64,000 nucleotides of DNA. It comes from Gymnorhina tibicen (lineage: Eukaryota; Chordata; Aves; Passeriformes; Artamidae). The notes beneath the pieces were generated by a model. It did no database searches and was not told the origin of the DNA. It saw nothing but the letters and a program-made list of their open reading frames with translations. A program made the translations under genes and the position numbers. Shown here piece by piece: positions 12,401 to 26,079 of this stretch. How positions within the stretch are numbered: the first letter of the stretch is position 1; each line of letters begins with the position of its first letter. The stretch is from positions 62,001 through 126,000 of the forward strand of contig VXAZ01000981.1 of NCBI GenBank assembly GCA_013399875.1. The letters run 5' to 3'.

Positions 12401-13449
12401 ACTGCACAGATTACGCAGGGCTGTCAGGGCTGGAGTGAAACTACAGCAGGTCAGATTTATGCCATGCTAAGTTGTAAACAGAGTGTTTAAACTTGTATAT
12501 ATCTCTTTGAATGCCCACTTGTGCACTGGTTTTGGCTGCAAATAAGTCCCTTTGTACAGGAAATAAATGTTCCAGGTGGTATACCCATGACTTAAATCAA
12601 CAGTCCTACAATGTAAGTTGGAAAACTTGCATTAACTTTTGTCCATTTTTTCAGAAATTCATCATCCTAAACTGAAAAGACTTTAACTGCTGAACATAGC
12701 ATGCTTCACATCTCAAAGACCAGCAAAGGATCAAAAATTCCAGCCAGCCAGCTGCTCCCAAAAGAGTGATTTTGCTTTCACAGTGTATTCTCCCTTCCTC
12801 TCTGCATTTCAGAATCTGATGGATGTCTCTTCAAGGTGGAACATCACCTGATATAAACAGTTTGTTCATAATAATGCTTACATTACATTACATTACAGTC
12901 TTCATATACACGTGTATGAAAATAAACCATATACAAATTTGCTATCAAAATAAAATAGGAAAAAAGAGCTTTCTTAAAAATTTGCTGTGAGTTCTGGTCT
13001 TTATGATGAGAGATAATTACCTTTCTATCCTACCTTCAAATACTTTGGTACCATTAGAGCCATAACATGAAAAGAATTAACACAGAAGACACTAAACCCA
13101 AAAATATGAGATGCATGCTGTTAGCACTATTATTTACCAATCAGCTTCTAGATTCCTTTTCTGACACAATTCCACACAGCCCACTTTAGTTACTATGAGA
13201 ACGAGGGAAATATAAATACAGGAATGGTTTTTTTTCCCTCACGCAGCATATTCTTCCCATAATTATTGAAAACTAAAGCAACTTGGTGCAGTGACACTGA
13301 TTCAGGTAAAAATCCTTAGAACACAGTTTGTAGAATATTTCTAGAAATGGGAATAAATTTCTTATGATGCTCAAATGCATGATTTGAGCATTAAAGATTT
13401 TATTTCCATGTGCAATCTCATACATGCAAATCACAGAATTATGAAGACT
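9451..13449. other. unannotated AT-rich DNA
   Basis: No gene or transposon recognised. Contents are poly-A tracts (for example 10431-10446), an ATTAC short tandem repeat near 12879-12897 and short chance ORFs on both strands. Confidence 0.55.
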
Positions 13450-13894
13450 GCACCTGTCCAAGCCATGTGCTGCCAGCTTTTCCAGCGCAATGTCATGGGA
13501 GACGGTGTCAAAGGCTTTGCTGAAGTCCAGGTAGACTCATCCACTAGGTGGGTCACCTGGTCATAAAAAGAGATCAGGTTGTACAGGCAGGACCTGCCTT
13601 TCCTAAACCCACTGGCTGGGTCTGATCCCCTGGTTGTCCTGTATGTGCTGTGTGAATGCACTCAACATGATCTGCTCCATAACCTTCTCTGGGACCATGG
13701 TCAGGATGACCAGCCTGCAGTTCCCCAGACCGTCCTTCCATCCCTTCTTGTGGATGGGCATCACAGCAGCCAACCTCAAGTCATCTGGGACCTCCCTGAT
13801 TAGCCAGGACTGATAATAAATGATAAAGGGCAGCTTAGTGAGCTCTTCTGCCAGCTCCCACAGTACCCTTGGGTGAATCCCATCCAGCCCCATA
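13450..13894 (-). pseudogene. CR1 LINE ORF2 fragment, reverse transcriptase N-terminal part
   Basis: The minus strand encodes the fingers part of a CR1 reverse transcriptase. Reading from 13894 downward there is DGIHPRVLWELAEEL, then VPDDLRLAAVMPIHKKG, then GNCRLVILTMVPEKVMEQI, then DNQGIRPSQ. A frame change follows near 13610, with GFRKGRSCLYNLISFYDQV continuing in another frame, and a further change leads to YLDFSKAFDTVSHD, which contains the first catalytic aspartate motif of the polymerase. The YADD box is not included, so the copy is truncated on its 3' side as well as frame-broken. It is a dead, internally derived CR1 fragment, unlike the usual 3'-end copies in this window. Confidence 0.88.
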
Positions 13895-16800
13895 TGGCAT
13901 ACATACGTCATTTTCAGAAACCAGAGGGAGTATGTAAAAAAAAAAATCTCAGAGCAGGGAGGGGAATTACTGGTCAAAGTTACTTCAGTGAACATGAGAA
14001 AAATGTATTATGAAATTTATTTTTCAGTGGTAGTTTTATCCTTGCCTCACTGCATATGAAGCAAGAGGTATGTTCTTGAGGTCATATAGATGTGCTAGAA
14101 ATTGTAATGGCCTAAAGTAAAAAAACAGGGATCTTGATTTATTAATACATTTTTTGGAAAATCTGTTGCACAATAGAATTTCCATAAATTTCTCCTTCAG
14201 CAGCCCTCCCGATACTCATTACCCCAATCAAGATCTGCAGTTCTTAAATTCCTGTCTTCATGTATTGAGTGCCTCCACAGAAACCTAAGAAAAAAGGAAA
14301 AATTCTGAACCACAGAATGATGTAACATGTGAAACAAGATTCCTCTGACATAACTGCAGAGCTGTTGGTTTGAAATTCCTCTAATTTTGAAGTAATATAA
14401 TGAACATCCAAGCTCCATGATGCTTATAGCATGGTAAAAACTCTGAGATCCTGCAGTCAGCATCAAGGTTCACGTATGAGCAGAATCTGCCAAGGTTACA
14501 GGTCATAGCAAGAAGAAAGGCAGAAAACCTCAATTATGGGTAGAGAAAACAATGAAAAAGTGTTCAAGATAGACAATAACAACTATTTGACAATTTGAAA
14601 AAGCCCCATCTTCTTTTAAGAACAAAAATTGAATTTCCCTGTAAGGTAATATTTACGGAAAAAACACCTGTACTTGCCTGAGTGTTGTGTATGAAAAAAA
14701 ATGAAGGCATTTTTGCCTTCATAAAGACAACAGAAGTAGGAATAAAATCTCAAATACAGTTCTACAGGTGCTTTAAGAGTTGAATTAAACATTTAAGATA
14801 CTTACTGGCAATCAGTGAAAACAATCAGAGAAATAATAACCCAGCTACAGGAACATTCTCCAAAAGCAGTCCTGTTGGAAGACGCTGATTGATATAACTC
14901 ATAATAACAGCAGATTGGTCATTTATAATTCAGTCTTTAACCCAGTGTGGCTTTCTCTGTCAAAGATTACTCAACTTTTATTCAACTTTTTAGTTATCTC
15001 TTTAGTTAACTTGACTATAACATCTCTCTCAGAAGAGAGAGCTGTTCCTGAAGACTGTTCCTGAAGACTTCAAGGAAGCTGAGTATTCATTAGCTCAGAT
15101 TAATCCACTGATTAATAGTTTTTAGATTTTTCACTTTTCACCTTATTTAAAAGATAAGTTTAAATGTCAGGTGCAGAAAACTAACATTTATTTATGGGAA
15201 TTTTCAAAAGAGGTGTAATTTGTGATTTGGGCATTAGTTTTCATTTTCCTTTATAATACAAATAATATTCAGTATATATGTATCTTTTTTCTTTATTTCC
15301 ATTTATTTTCAAGTTACTGTTAGATATGTATGGAGGCACCTTCCTGTAAAGGAAAGTTTTAACTTAAAATTTTTTTTCATAGTCTTAAAATGACTGCCAG
15401 AAAATAGAACTGGTTTAGAGCCTAGCAAATTTGATGGGACAGTCTCGCAGCAGTCTTTCACATATTTGTCGTACAGAATATCCTGATAGCTTTCTTTACT
15501 ACTTTATATCTCCTGAGATTGCAGACTCCCTTGTTTGCATATATATCCTCTTGCTTGGCTGTCATGCAAGGATTTAACTTGCAAGGACTGGACCTGCCAT
15601 GAACATTTTACCTGCCGACTGCAGGTGTTCCCAAAGAATGATTTCTCAACGGTTCTTGGTAAACCATTTGGTTTCACATTTCTTCCTTTTTCCAGTGCCT
15701 ATTACCTCTTTTGTTATCAGACTCCCTCTTGTTAATCTAGGAAATTCATGCAACCCTTTTTGACATTTTCCAACATTTACCATCGTTGTCCAGTAATTAG
15801 ACTCAATATTCACCTGGTACTCTCTCTAAATTGATGATTCAGAGGTTTTTCCACTACATTACAAGTTTTTTGTCACATTCTGAGCAAAAAGCCTCTATCA
15901 GAGGCTTCTTTACTTCCAGGTTCAGCAGTTCTGTAAAATAATTTAACGTTCTTTTCAATATGCTTTATTCACCAGGGTTGTGGTGATAGCCAGTTTAGCC
16001 CCAAGAAAGCCCTCAAATTTATTGGGTTTGAAACTGTATGATCTTCGTTGTCTTTAATGTACTTTTTAATTTAAGATAGAGTAGGCAAGACTGGGCTATC
16101 ACATTTGGTATTGCTTTTTGTTAATTTAAGCGCAATTACAATTTACAACACAAAAAAGGAAGCCATAAAAGCCAGCTGATGTTTTAAAAGGACAGTGACA
16201 AATACCAGACATACCCAGTCATATTCATTATGGACAGCTGAAAGAGCATGACCTTAAAACCGTTTGAAAGCAAAAGTGGAAAAGAGGGAAATGACAATTT
16301 GTTACAAATTTGCCTGAAAGTGAATAAAATGAAACTTGAGAGTGATAGTAATAGCAATATTTTTCCATTAAAGGAAAACACTTCAGGCCTTTTTCATTTT
16401 CAGATAATTTTCCAAGACCAGTATGCAACAGTAACCCTATTAGTGTTTGAGACTGATCTCAGTGCATCTCACAGAGAGAGTCTCACAGTCTTTGTCGCCT
16501 AACAATGACAGAAAAGATAAACACAGCTTCCTCAAATGCTTCATCTATGTTTCATCTTCACTGTTCTGCAGGGAAAACATTGTGACCTTTCCTTTGCACA
16601 ATTCGTTTCAGAGTTTATACGAGTTACGGTCTGTACTTTTGCAGCATTGCTGAGAGTTTTATTCTGCCATCACATATACAAAGTTTGCCTCTCACATTTT
16701 CTCAAATGAGAAATTTTTGTAAAACCTCTCTGTTGCATTTGAACAAACCTGTGATTGCCTTAACATTGGCTGAAGGATAACAGCCATAGCACCAGAAAAA

Positions 16801-19800
16801 ACAAAGGTCAGATCCAGACAACCAGAAGGTACTCCCGAATCAGTGATTTTATTCTCCCAGTCAGAATTTTAGGCTCACCAAAGGCCATGTCCGAACAATT
16901 TCACTGTCCAAGATTCCTGGAGCTGCATAACTTAATTTGGACAAGTTCAGTAGATAAGCTTGAGGCTCACTTACCGACTTCCACTAATACTGAGGACTGA
17001 ACTCCGTACTAACAGCTGATTCTGAATATCCTCAGAGAAGAGGAGGGGGGAATAAAGTCTTTGTCCCTTTTTTCAGACAAATATTTGTATTAAGTAGTGA
17101 CACCACTCCACCAGTTCTACCCATGTCACAGGTAGATATTTTCGGAGCTTGATGAACAATAGATGTTCTCTACAAAATGCAGCAACTGCCATAATTTTCT
17201 ATTCAATCCAGCAGAAAATGAGTGATGGAAAGACAGGAATAAGTCATATTTCAGAGTAGATAATAGCAAATTACTGGTGTTGGTATGAACTAAATTTCAT
17301 ATGAGTCTAGTACAAAGTCTAATATATATTTCATATATATTTCATATATATGTTTCAGTATCAATATAACAATGAATTTTTTCCTAGAATAACATTTTTT
17401 TCCCTTCACAATTTTAAGATAGACAGAAACTGTGAAAAAAACCCAACCAAACTGAACCCAAAACCTGAACCCAGCATGCTAGACTTACTATAATAACTTA
17501 TGCATACACTACTATTCATGATTGAGAATACTTACACCTTGATTCAAAAGAGATTAGTATATTTGCAGAATTAACATATAGCACATAGTCTGGCACATCT
17601 GGTTCTTACAAAGTTAGATCCTTGCACTACATCCAAGAAAGGTAATATACAGCCAGCCCAGGCACACAAGACAGGATATGTGCATTAAAGTAATACTGCA
17701 TCCAATCTGATGGGTATTCTTTCCAGCAGCTATTTGGCACAGTAATAGCATCAAAGTGCACTTTACAAAGGAGAACATTACTATTGCATGCTCTGTTACA
17801 CAGGGTAGAAAAGCTCAAAAAGTCACTTGCTCCTGTAATAATGAACACATTTCTGTAACAAATACAGATGTGCTCAAAACTTTTACATGAAGAAAGAGGT
17901 ACAGTGGGATAGAACACTGAACAGATTTGCCGTAACACTGAAAACTAGATACAAGGCAAAGTAGAATACCTACGAGCCATACATTTAAGAGATCTCTGCA
18001 CGTGCCCAGACCTTCCCCTCACAGAGGGAAAGACTGTGCATTTCAAACTGCGTGCTAACTTTAAAGCAAAGCAATGGACAAATATAGTTGAGACTGACTA
18101 CACCTTCTTAAAGGATAAGTAGTAAATTGAAAACATTTCTTCACATATTTAAGTCCTGCAGGAAGAAATAAAGTGTCTAAGAGGTTTTGCTGTTCAGTTT
18201 GTATAGCTACAAGTGAGGGCTTTACAGTTATGGACATGTAGTGACACAATTTGATTGACAGATCTCTAGAATTAGAAATTATTTAATTCACTCCAATCTA
18301 ATATATAAACTTTATACTTACAATCTAGAGGCATATCAGAAAACACCCAAAGGCTATACAGATAAGATGAGGATAGGTTATCACATTATACATGAAATGT
18401 TATTTGCAAAGAGACTTGCAAAAAGACTTAGTAGCCTTCAAAATAAATTTATTGTTAGAGCTGCAATGCTAAGAGGAAATTAATATTCAGAAATACAGTA
18501 TACTAGTTGAATCACTTTGTCTGGATATGTTTTAAGGAATTATATCTAACCAAATGAAATAATGAAAGAGTTGCTTATACTAAACTAGAGACCTACACTG
18601 TCATAGTTCTTAGTATGAGTATTTGTATTTCTTTGGCTCATATAGGCCTACAACACAAAGCTTGTCTCAAATCTAGACATCTTCCATGTCTCGTTCAGCT
18701 ATATATCAATCTTAACTACTCTTTTGAAGAAATAATGTAGCCAACACTAGCATTAGTTTCTGTTAAACATGAGGATGTTAAGAACAATGAGGTTTTTGTC
18801 AGTCTACTTTAGCGTAGGAGCCTTGAGAAAACTTACGTGTGAAAGCTTTTCTTTTTCAGCTTGACAATAGAACCTCTGTCACTCTAGACAATGGGAATAT
18901 AATTTCATGTCAGACAATAGAAGTGGCTCTGAGATCGTTCAAAAGTCATGCAGAATGTCCTTGTTCGAGACCTGTTCAAATTCTGGCCTTGATAACACAG
19001 TTCTCACCATCTGGGATTCGGTCAAAAAACTGGCTACTGCAGGACAGATTTCTGCAAAACCATTTGCAATTTAGGTAGTAACTACGTATTGGATAAAGGG
19101 AATTAATCTGCATTTTACTAGCTCAGTTGTGTGCCACTACCAAACTACGCAGAGCATTCAGTGGGTCAAAAAGGCTATACAGATAAAAGCTCTCATACTT
19201 ATCAACATCCTGTCTCTGTGTTCTCCTTGGGTCTTTGAGACCAAATTCGAGTTTATATCATACAAAACAGGAATAAGCAATTTGAAGTTCTAGGATATCG
19301 TCTACATGCTGGAGGAATACCCCAGACCAGAATATTCGGTCTAATAAAGTCTCTCTCCTTTTCTTGAAAATGCCTTCAGTCTACCTTAATTCAGAAGAAG
19401 AGCAGTTTTGTTGTTTCTGAACGTTTCTCGGTACTTAGGAAACCCCTTCTGGTGCGCTTCTGTTTTTGAGGAAGATTCTATATGAGCAATAAAACAGCTG
19501 GTTCTCCTAGCTAATTCTTGCTACTCACAGCAATCAGCTTGCAATCTATTGATTGGGATATTTATTTATACCTTTTTTTTGTTCCTGAGGGGATTTAACC
19601 CTGGAACTCTTCCTACCTACAATTTTCTGTTATTGAAAACAAAATAACAACTGCATTTTTCATCTGTACTCTCTAATTCTAAGACATATGGGAATGCTAA
19701 GATGCTGAGCAAGAAGATTATTTTGCATTTATTCCTATCTACAGATACAGATCTTCATGTTATATTTTTTCTTTATTGTAAACCTTTCCAGTACTCCACT

Positions 19801-22800
19801 TGAGAGATACCATTTGTTTTCTTCAATTTGAATGTGTTTGCAGTGTTAGAACAATTTTTTTCAGTAGAATAACTCTTGATTTACACAAGTGTAAGAAGAT
19901 AAGCAACTCCATAAAACAAGCATTACATTAAAAAAGAAATTATCTATCACTTTGTAATGTAAACATGGAAGCAACTTGCAGCACTCTAAAGTGTGATCAA
20001 GTCATGCTGTTACAATCGAGCATTGCCATAAGTTATACCTTGAGTTCCATAAATTTATTGATTATAGAAAACCAGAGAATTATTTTCTTTACAATCACCT
20101 ATTCGCTTTTAGTTATTTTAAATTTGTGTTTGTTTCAAAACAGAAGGATGACTAAGATTATAAGTACTCTAAAAATAACCTAAATAAAACCAGGTATTTA
20201 AAAACTACTAAAATGTAATTTCTGCATGGCATATATCCTGTCATATGTTTCATGCATGGTATACTCTTATAATTGTCATCAACAATATTAGCTGATTTCT
20301 TCAACTTCCAGAGCTTGAATTAAATTTCTGTGCAAGACAGTTTTTTTCAGCAAAAGAGTCACTATCAGTTTGCTCTTGATATTCCTGACAAAATTCAGAA
20401 GATTCTGTTTTACATGCATCTAAATCTTTCTGAATCTAAATACAGACAATATTATTTAAGCACCCTAAATATTATTTTTTTTTTTAGTGCAAGACTAGCC
20501 TTGCAAGCTACAAGTCAGGCTTACTGGGTTTTAATGTACTGTACAGTGTTCTTGTCCAGACAACTAATGAGAAACTCAGGTTAATGTGTGTCAAAAATAT
20601 GTTAATTCTGTGGGGTCTAGTAAAAACTGCTTATGGAGATGCAGAAATTACCTAAATATGGGAACATAAGCAGATGAAACCATGTAAAGAAACAGGGCAA
20701 TTGTTCATGGTCTTTTCCTCAACGACCTGTAGATGATTCTAATTACTTTAAGACTTTATATTTGATCTTCAATCATTTTGTATAATTAGGATGCTTAAAC
20801 ATGACTATTGAGTATATATTTCTGTTCATTAACACAATTATATAACCACAGAGTTTTGTTTGGTTGGGGTTTTTTGTTTGGTTTGGTTGTTTTTATTTTT
20901 TACATTCAAAGGGGGAAAATAGAAACAACAGACTTTGGAGTACTAAGCACGTATTACATGTTGGTTCCAAATATTCTCTATGTTTTCAACTTAGTCAACA
21001 TATAAATATTTACTTAAATGCTTACCTAAAACTTTAAATATTTACATTATGTTTTTATCAGTATTAGTTGCTGTGTTTTAATGCAGAATAATCTCAAAAG
21101 CAGAACTAAGTTGTTTACAGTAACGTAGTCAGAGAATAAAAATGAAGGAATCTTCAAACTTCTGAACTCTGCCCAACTTCCTTAACTAGTCAGCTTCATC
21201 CAGGATCAGTGAGACCTACCTGCACTGCACAATGGAACATTATGCAGAGAGCAAATACTAGTGAAGACCACCAGAATTAAAAAGCTTCCTTTGATAGACT
21301 ACTGGCTCAAACAAGCACAAATGGTAGCAGCCTGACTGAAGACTTGGATATGTTCTTTCAGAACAGCAGTTAATATTGCTACACAGTGCTGCATTTGCAA
21401 AACCACCATCTTTGCTCAGCATTGATTCTGATAACTTAATATAGCTCCCATATGCAGTAATATCCCAGCAGGCTGTCGATTGAATATTCATGGCTGAATC
21501 CTTTATCAATAGTAGCATTATTGAGTTCCTCTGCAGCATTCTCCCAGACTTATTTAATAAGGCAGACCTTTCATTATGAATACCTGTCACTCTTCAAGCA
21601 ATAAGCATTCACTACACTGTAATTAAGGAAAAAGATCCACCACTTCTAATATATGCCAAGAAGTATTACCAAGGTGGGTCCTACCTTCTATGTACCATTT
21701 TAACATAAAATGAATAATTTTATTTTGTACAAAGCTTCTTCATCTAGGTTCAGGTGTGTTCTCTCCTTTAAATTTTTTCCAAGACCACTGTGATAGGCAA
21801 CAAATTATATTCTTCTCAATGCCTTCTACTGGCCTTGTTTTTCCAGTTTACCTCAGCACATATTTCAACTCTCTCCTAAGAGAAACTGTACACTCCCCTT
21901 CTGCATTCTCTCCTTCAGTCACTGTAGTCCTTTAGAATACCAGACTTTACAATTTACATCTTTTTCACAGCTAAGAGACCCTTTCTATTTTGCTTTAGGC
22001 TGCTGATGATGTTCTGAGGGCATATAGAACTTATTGAATATGTCACTAATCATAGTAAAATGAGAATGATTTAGACATGATTTCATCTAGTGAAGTCATT
22101 GTAAATATTGCTAATGAAAGCCATGAACAAATGTTTCTATTTCTGTATTTAACAGTCTCTGAAATGTGATTTTACGTCACACAGGCAGATTTCTGTTAGA
22201 AATTAAAAGGGAATGTAGTGAATTATTTATGCTACTGTAAGTCACTTTGGGTAGTGATAACTGACTTCGGAGATCTCAATTTTTCTTTCAGTACCTGATC
22301 AGGTATGAATGGAACCTGGCTCAAATCAAAGTGTCAGATTGCACAAATCTGAAACAAATAGAGGAGAAGAAAAAAACAGAATCTTGCTGCTTCATTTAAG
22401 CTAGATGTATATTAAAAAAAAAAACAAATAAAAAAGGAACAGTGACATTCTCATCAAAAATATTTTAAAAATGCTAATTCACTTCTAACATTTACATGGA
22501 GTAATGTCAAATAAAGGACTTTAAAATGTTTGCAATGTCTCCAACATCACTTTTTTTTTCTAGTTTTACTTCCCTTTAGTTACTGTTATAACTATATTTA
22601 CATAAAAATATCATACACTTACAAAAGCCTTTCCAGTGATGGGTTTCCAAAATTGTAAGGGTAGAAATTACTCTCCCATTTGACCTTTTTGACTGTGACA
22701 GCACCAAAAAGTACCTTATAATATCCATCTATTAAATGGGTCATCAAGGTAATAGTGCAGCATGGCAGGACCTGATTGGTTATTGTGTTGTGGGGCCAGT

Positions 22801-25800
22801 TTCAGAAGCAATCTGTGGCCAATTTCTGTCGAGGACAAGGTTTCAGATTTTGAACTCTGCTGGTTAAACAGAATTACTGCTGTGAGTCTTTATTAAGGTT
22901 GAACAAGTAGAATCTGCTGATCTGCCAGTTGTTCCAAAAGATTGTACTCCCGTTGTGAGAATACTTCACCTCTTTATGCATGAGTGACCTTCTAGTAGGA
23001 TCCTGCTGTGAGATGTGAATGTGGCCATTGCGAATAGATTGCCAGCAGAACTCTAAGCAATGGATACAGTAGCCAAGCTTTTGCAGTTATGGGCAGCAAT
23101 ACTGAATTATAAAGTCTGTTTTAAAATTACCACACAGTTTCAAAAAACCCACAACTGATTACTTGGTGTCCTAGAGAACTTCTATTATTGTAGACATCAA
23201 ATAACTTTAATTAGGCAAATCTATTTACGGGAAGGTTTTTTAACGTGTTTCAGACAAAAATCCTATCTAATCATTGCACTAATTATTTTCTTCTAGATTT
23301 TTTCTCTGTGAAACATATAGCTAACAATGAGAATGCTGTATTACAAACACGTTTGCTTGGAATATATCATAGGAAATTTTTACACCTGGCCAGTTCTTTC
23401 TCTATAAGATGGTGATAAAAACTTCTTTTTGGTAAATTTTATTGCAGATAACCCTCCAAAAATAACAACCAATTTGAATAAGTATTAACACTCTTTTATG
23501 CATTTCTCCAGTGATGCCTCCTTTGCTATAGTCCCTAGAGACCATAGTACTTTTTCTGGAAGACCTAAATTTGATGGTTGTACAGAACGTAGGAATAACT
23601 TCCAGCTTCTTCCTTGGTGTGGTGACACTTTACACTTGCAGAGTGTTCCTGCATGGAAAATTATAATCTCAGTTATGTGTATCTGAACTCTTCATTATTG
23701 CTGCAAAACGCAGGTAACTAGAGAAGAATTACTGAATTTGACAAATTATACATGCTTTGCAAACCTATAATGTAAAAATATATATGTGACAAAATCAAGA
23801 ACTTTTTTTTGGTTTGGTTTTTTTTTTCATGCACATATATTTTTCTTCTGTTTGCAGTGGAAAAATACATCTTAGAGATATATAATTCCTTAGCTAAAAT
23901 GAGAAATAGAATCCTTCTGTAGAAATAAGAGAGATGACTGAAAAACAAGTTTGTAAAGGACAAGAAATACCAGCATAATTTTATGAAGTTATAAATCTCT
24001 GCTTGTGTGATTAGTACATATCCCTCATGAATGCAGAGTGTTAACTGTTTTCCAGGGAAGGAGAGTGCATGATCAGCAACTTAATTGCTTAAGGGGTGAA
24101 TACACAAATCTAAATCTGCTTTCAAAACCTCAAACTAAGAGACACTCTCACACTACCTATGTATTTTAAATAGTATAGGATGGTGTCACGGGCTGGGACA
24201 AAATGTATGTTTCTGATCTTTGACATATTCCCTCATTTTTTATTATATTTCACATCGGCACTCTGTTTCCATTCTTCAGCACCAGGATTTGGTGAGAAAG
24301 ATTTTCACTGATTAATCTGATTTTAAACTAAGTTCCTGTAACATATATCTGAAACATCTTCCTTTGTGGGAGGTAATTTTGATGTACAGAGTGGAGATTT
24401 AAATGTAAATCGTGACATGATTATTTAGCTGTGTTCTCTCTTTTCATTTAATTATGGATTTTTATTTCATGGCCTTTCCAGTTTTAAACCATGTGTGTGT
24501 TCCCTTTACTTTTTTGTCTTTCTCTTGCTTTTAAAATATGTCAAATTTCAAGTAGGTCCTTATCTGAATTATGCTATATTCTATCATTAAGTCACTAATA
24601 AATTCAGTGCAATTGTCTATTTCTCTCTGTTTCATACTTTTTTACATAAAAATCTTTACTTATGCTGATAGTATGACTGTGCTTATTTCTCATGCATGTG
24701 GCATCTACATCCCTGAGTAGAATTAAGGGCCCTGCCTGCCTCTCAGTTTGGCTATGAGCTGTAGAATGGAACTGAAATGGCTCTCAGGTGTTGGAAGTTT
24801 TACTGTATCTGCGTGGAGCTTAAGGTCAGAATTAGAAAGGAATTGTAGAAGAGCTGGAGGAAAGATCTAACCTTCCTCATAGTTTTGCCAGGTATAAGGC
24901 AATTGTTTTCATTTAATCAATTTTAACTCTCTAACATAAATTTCTGCAGTAATCACCTCCTGTACTCATTTGCTAAGATCAGTTCACATTCTGTTTACCA
25001 GAGCTGCACTTTGTAGGAGCACTCTGGTAAGTCTGGGCACTTGATTTCTGAAATAAGCTTTCCCTGATTTAAATAAAATGCATCACAAGAAGTATATAAA
25101 ATTTTTTTGCGATTTTATTTATATGAATAGGTTTTATGGGTAATTTTTATGGCTTTGTTTTTGTGTTATTCTTCCTGATTCAGAGTTGCATTTTATGCTC
25201 TTACCAAGTTTCAGGATTCATTATGAAGATAGCAGTTGTTTGTGATACGGAATTCTATATGTGTAACATAATTTGATTGTTAATAGAGTGTGAGATTGTT
25301 AACTAAGTTACTTGCAGGATTACTGATAAAAATGTGTTTATATTTCCCTCTCTTCTGGCCTATTACAATTAGGAAAATAACCATCATTTTTAGAAAGGAG
25401 TATCTAAAGTGTCTGTGCTATATACTGATAGTTTATTGATGCAGCATTCCCAAATGTTGCATATTCTGTTTATTGTTGCCTTGTGAATCCTAATTTTTTT
25501 CATTAATTCTCCTGAATCAAGGAGATTATCAGGGTTGTACTGATACATTTGATTTTCAGTGCCCATTTATTCCTGTTAAATTAATAGAACAGGTATAATC
25601 CTTCCAGCTCCCATGGTAGAGTTTTGAACTTGGATAATGAGAACCTGTATAATGACATCCTTTAAAGAGCAGAATTACAGCTAAGTAATTTTCTCTTTCA
25701 GGTATAATATTGAAATCTCTTGAGTTTGGGCAGCACTGTCATTAAATATGCAGATACGTTACTATGGTGCCATCTTTTCCTTCAAATTGAGTTTCAGGGA

Positions 25801-25983
25801 TAACTGAAAAACTTTTAAAGCTTCAATACTGTCTCATTCAATTTCAGAAGTGAAAATTTCAAAGGAGTTAAAAAATGCATATCGAAATCTTCTGAACCTA
25901 AACAGAAGAGTTTTATCAAGGTACATTTAATTCAAGAATTTTTTTTTTTTACATTAACTCTATTTTCTTCCTTTAATTCATAG
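13895..25983. other. long repeat-poor AT-rich stretch
   Basis: Twelve kilobases without a transposon or gene that I recognise. It contains a TTTCATATATA tandem repeat (about 17328-17354), a T/G-rich run (20852-20905), A-rich runs (around 22412 and 22427) and a small hairpin at 14701-14722 with 9-bp arms. The longest open frames (110 codons at 21258-21590 minus; 103 codons at 17627-17938 minus) show no family signature. Repeat-poor stretches of this size may hold conserved non-coding elements, which cannot be seen from a single genome. Confidence 0.5.
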
Positions 25984-26037
25984 TTTATCATTGACATTCC
26001 CTATATATATATATATATAGGGAATGTCAATGATAAA
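25984..26037. repeat. perfect 54-bp palindrome with TA-repeat centre
   Basis: The left arm (25984-26010) begins TTTATCATTGACATTCC and runs into TATATA; the right arm (26011-26037) is its exact reverse complement, ending GGAATGTCAATGATAAA. There is no spacer and no mismatch over 27 bp per arm. It is followed by an (AT)n(GT)n microsatellite. Confidence 0.95.
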
Positions 26038-26043
26038 TATCAT

Positions 26044-26079
<36 letters not shown>
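26044..26079. repeat. (AT)n(GT)n compound microsatellite
   Basis: An uninterrupted AT run (26044-26062) passes directly into a GT run (26063-26079), seven bases after the palindrome. Length is likely to vary between individuals. Confidence 0.95.

Noticed and set aside
14701..14722. Small hairpin ATGAAGGCA / TGCCTTCAT with a T4 loop
   Set aside because: Arms of 9 bp are expected by chance several times in a window of this size; no miRNA-like extension.
18839..19078. Open frame after a TTTCTTTTTCAG acceptor-like sequence
   Set aside because: The acceptor is plausible, but the frame has no recognisable protein, ends at an in-frame stop without a good donor, and shows no compositional shift.
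21258..21590. 110-codon open frame on the minus strand
   Set aside because: No family motif, no splice or promoter context and ordinary composition; a frame of this length is expected by chance in 64 kb.
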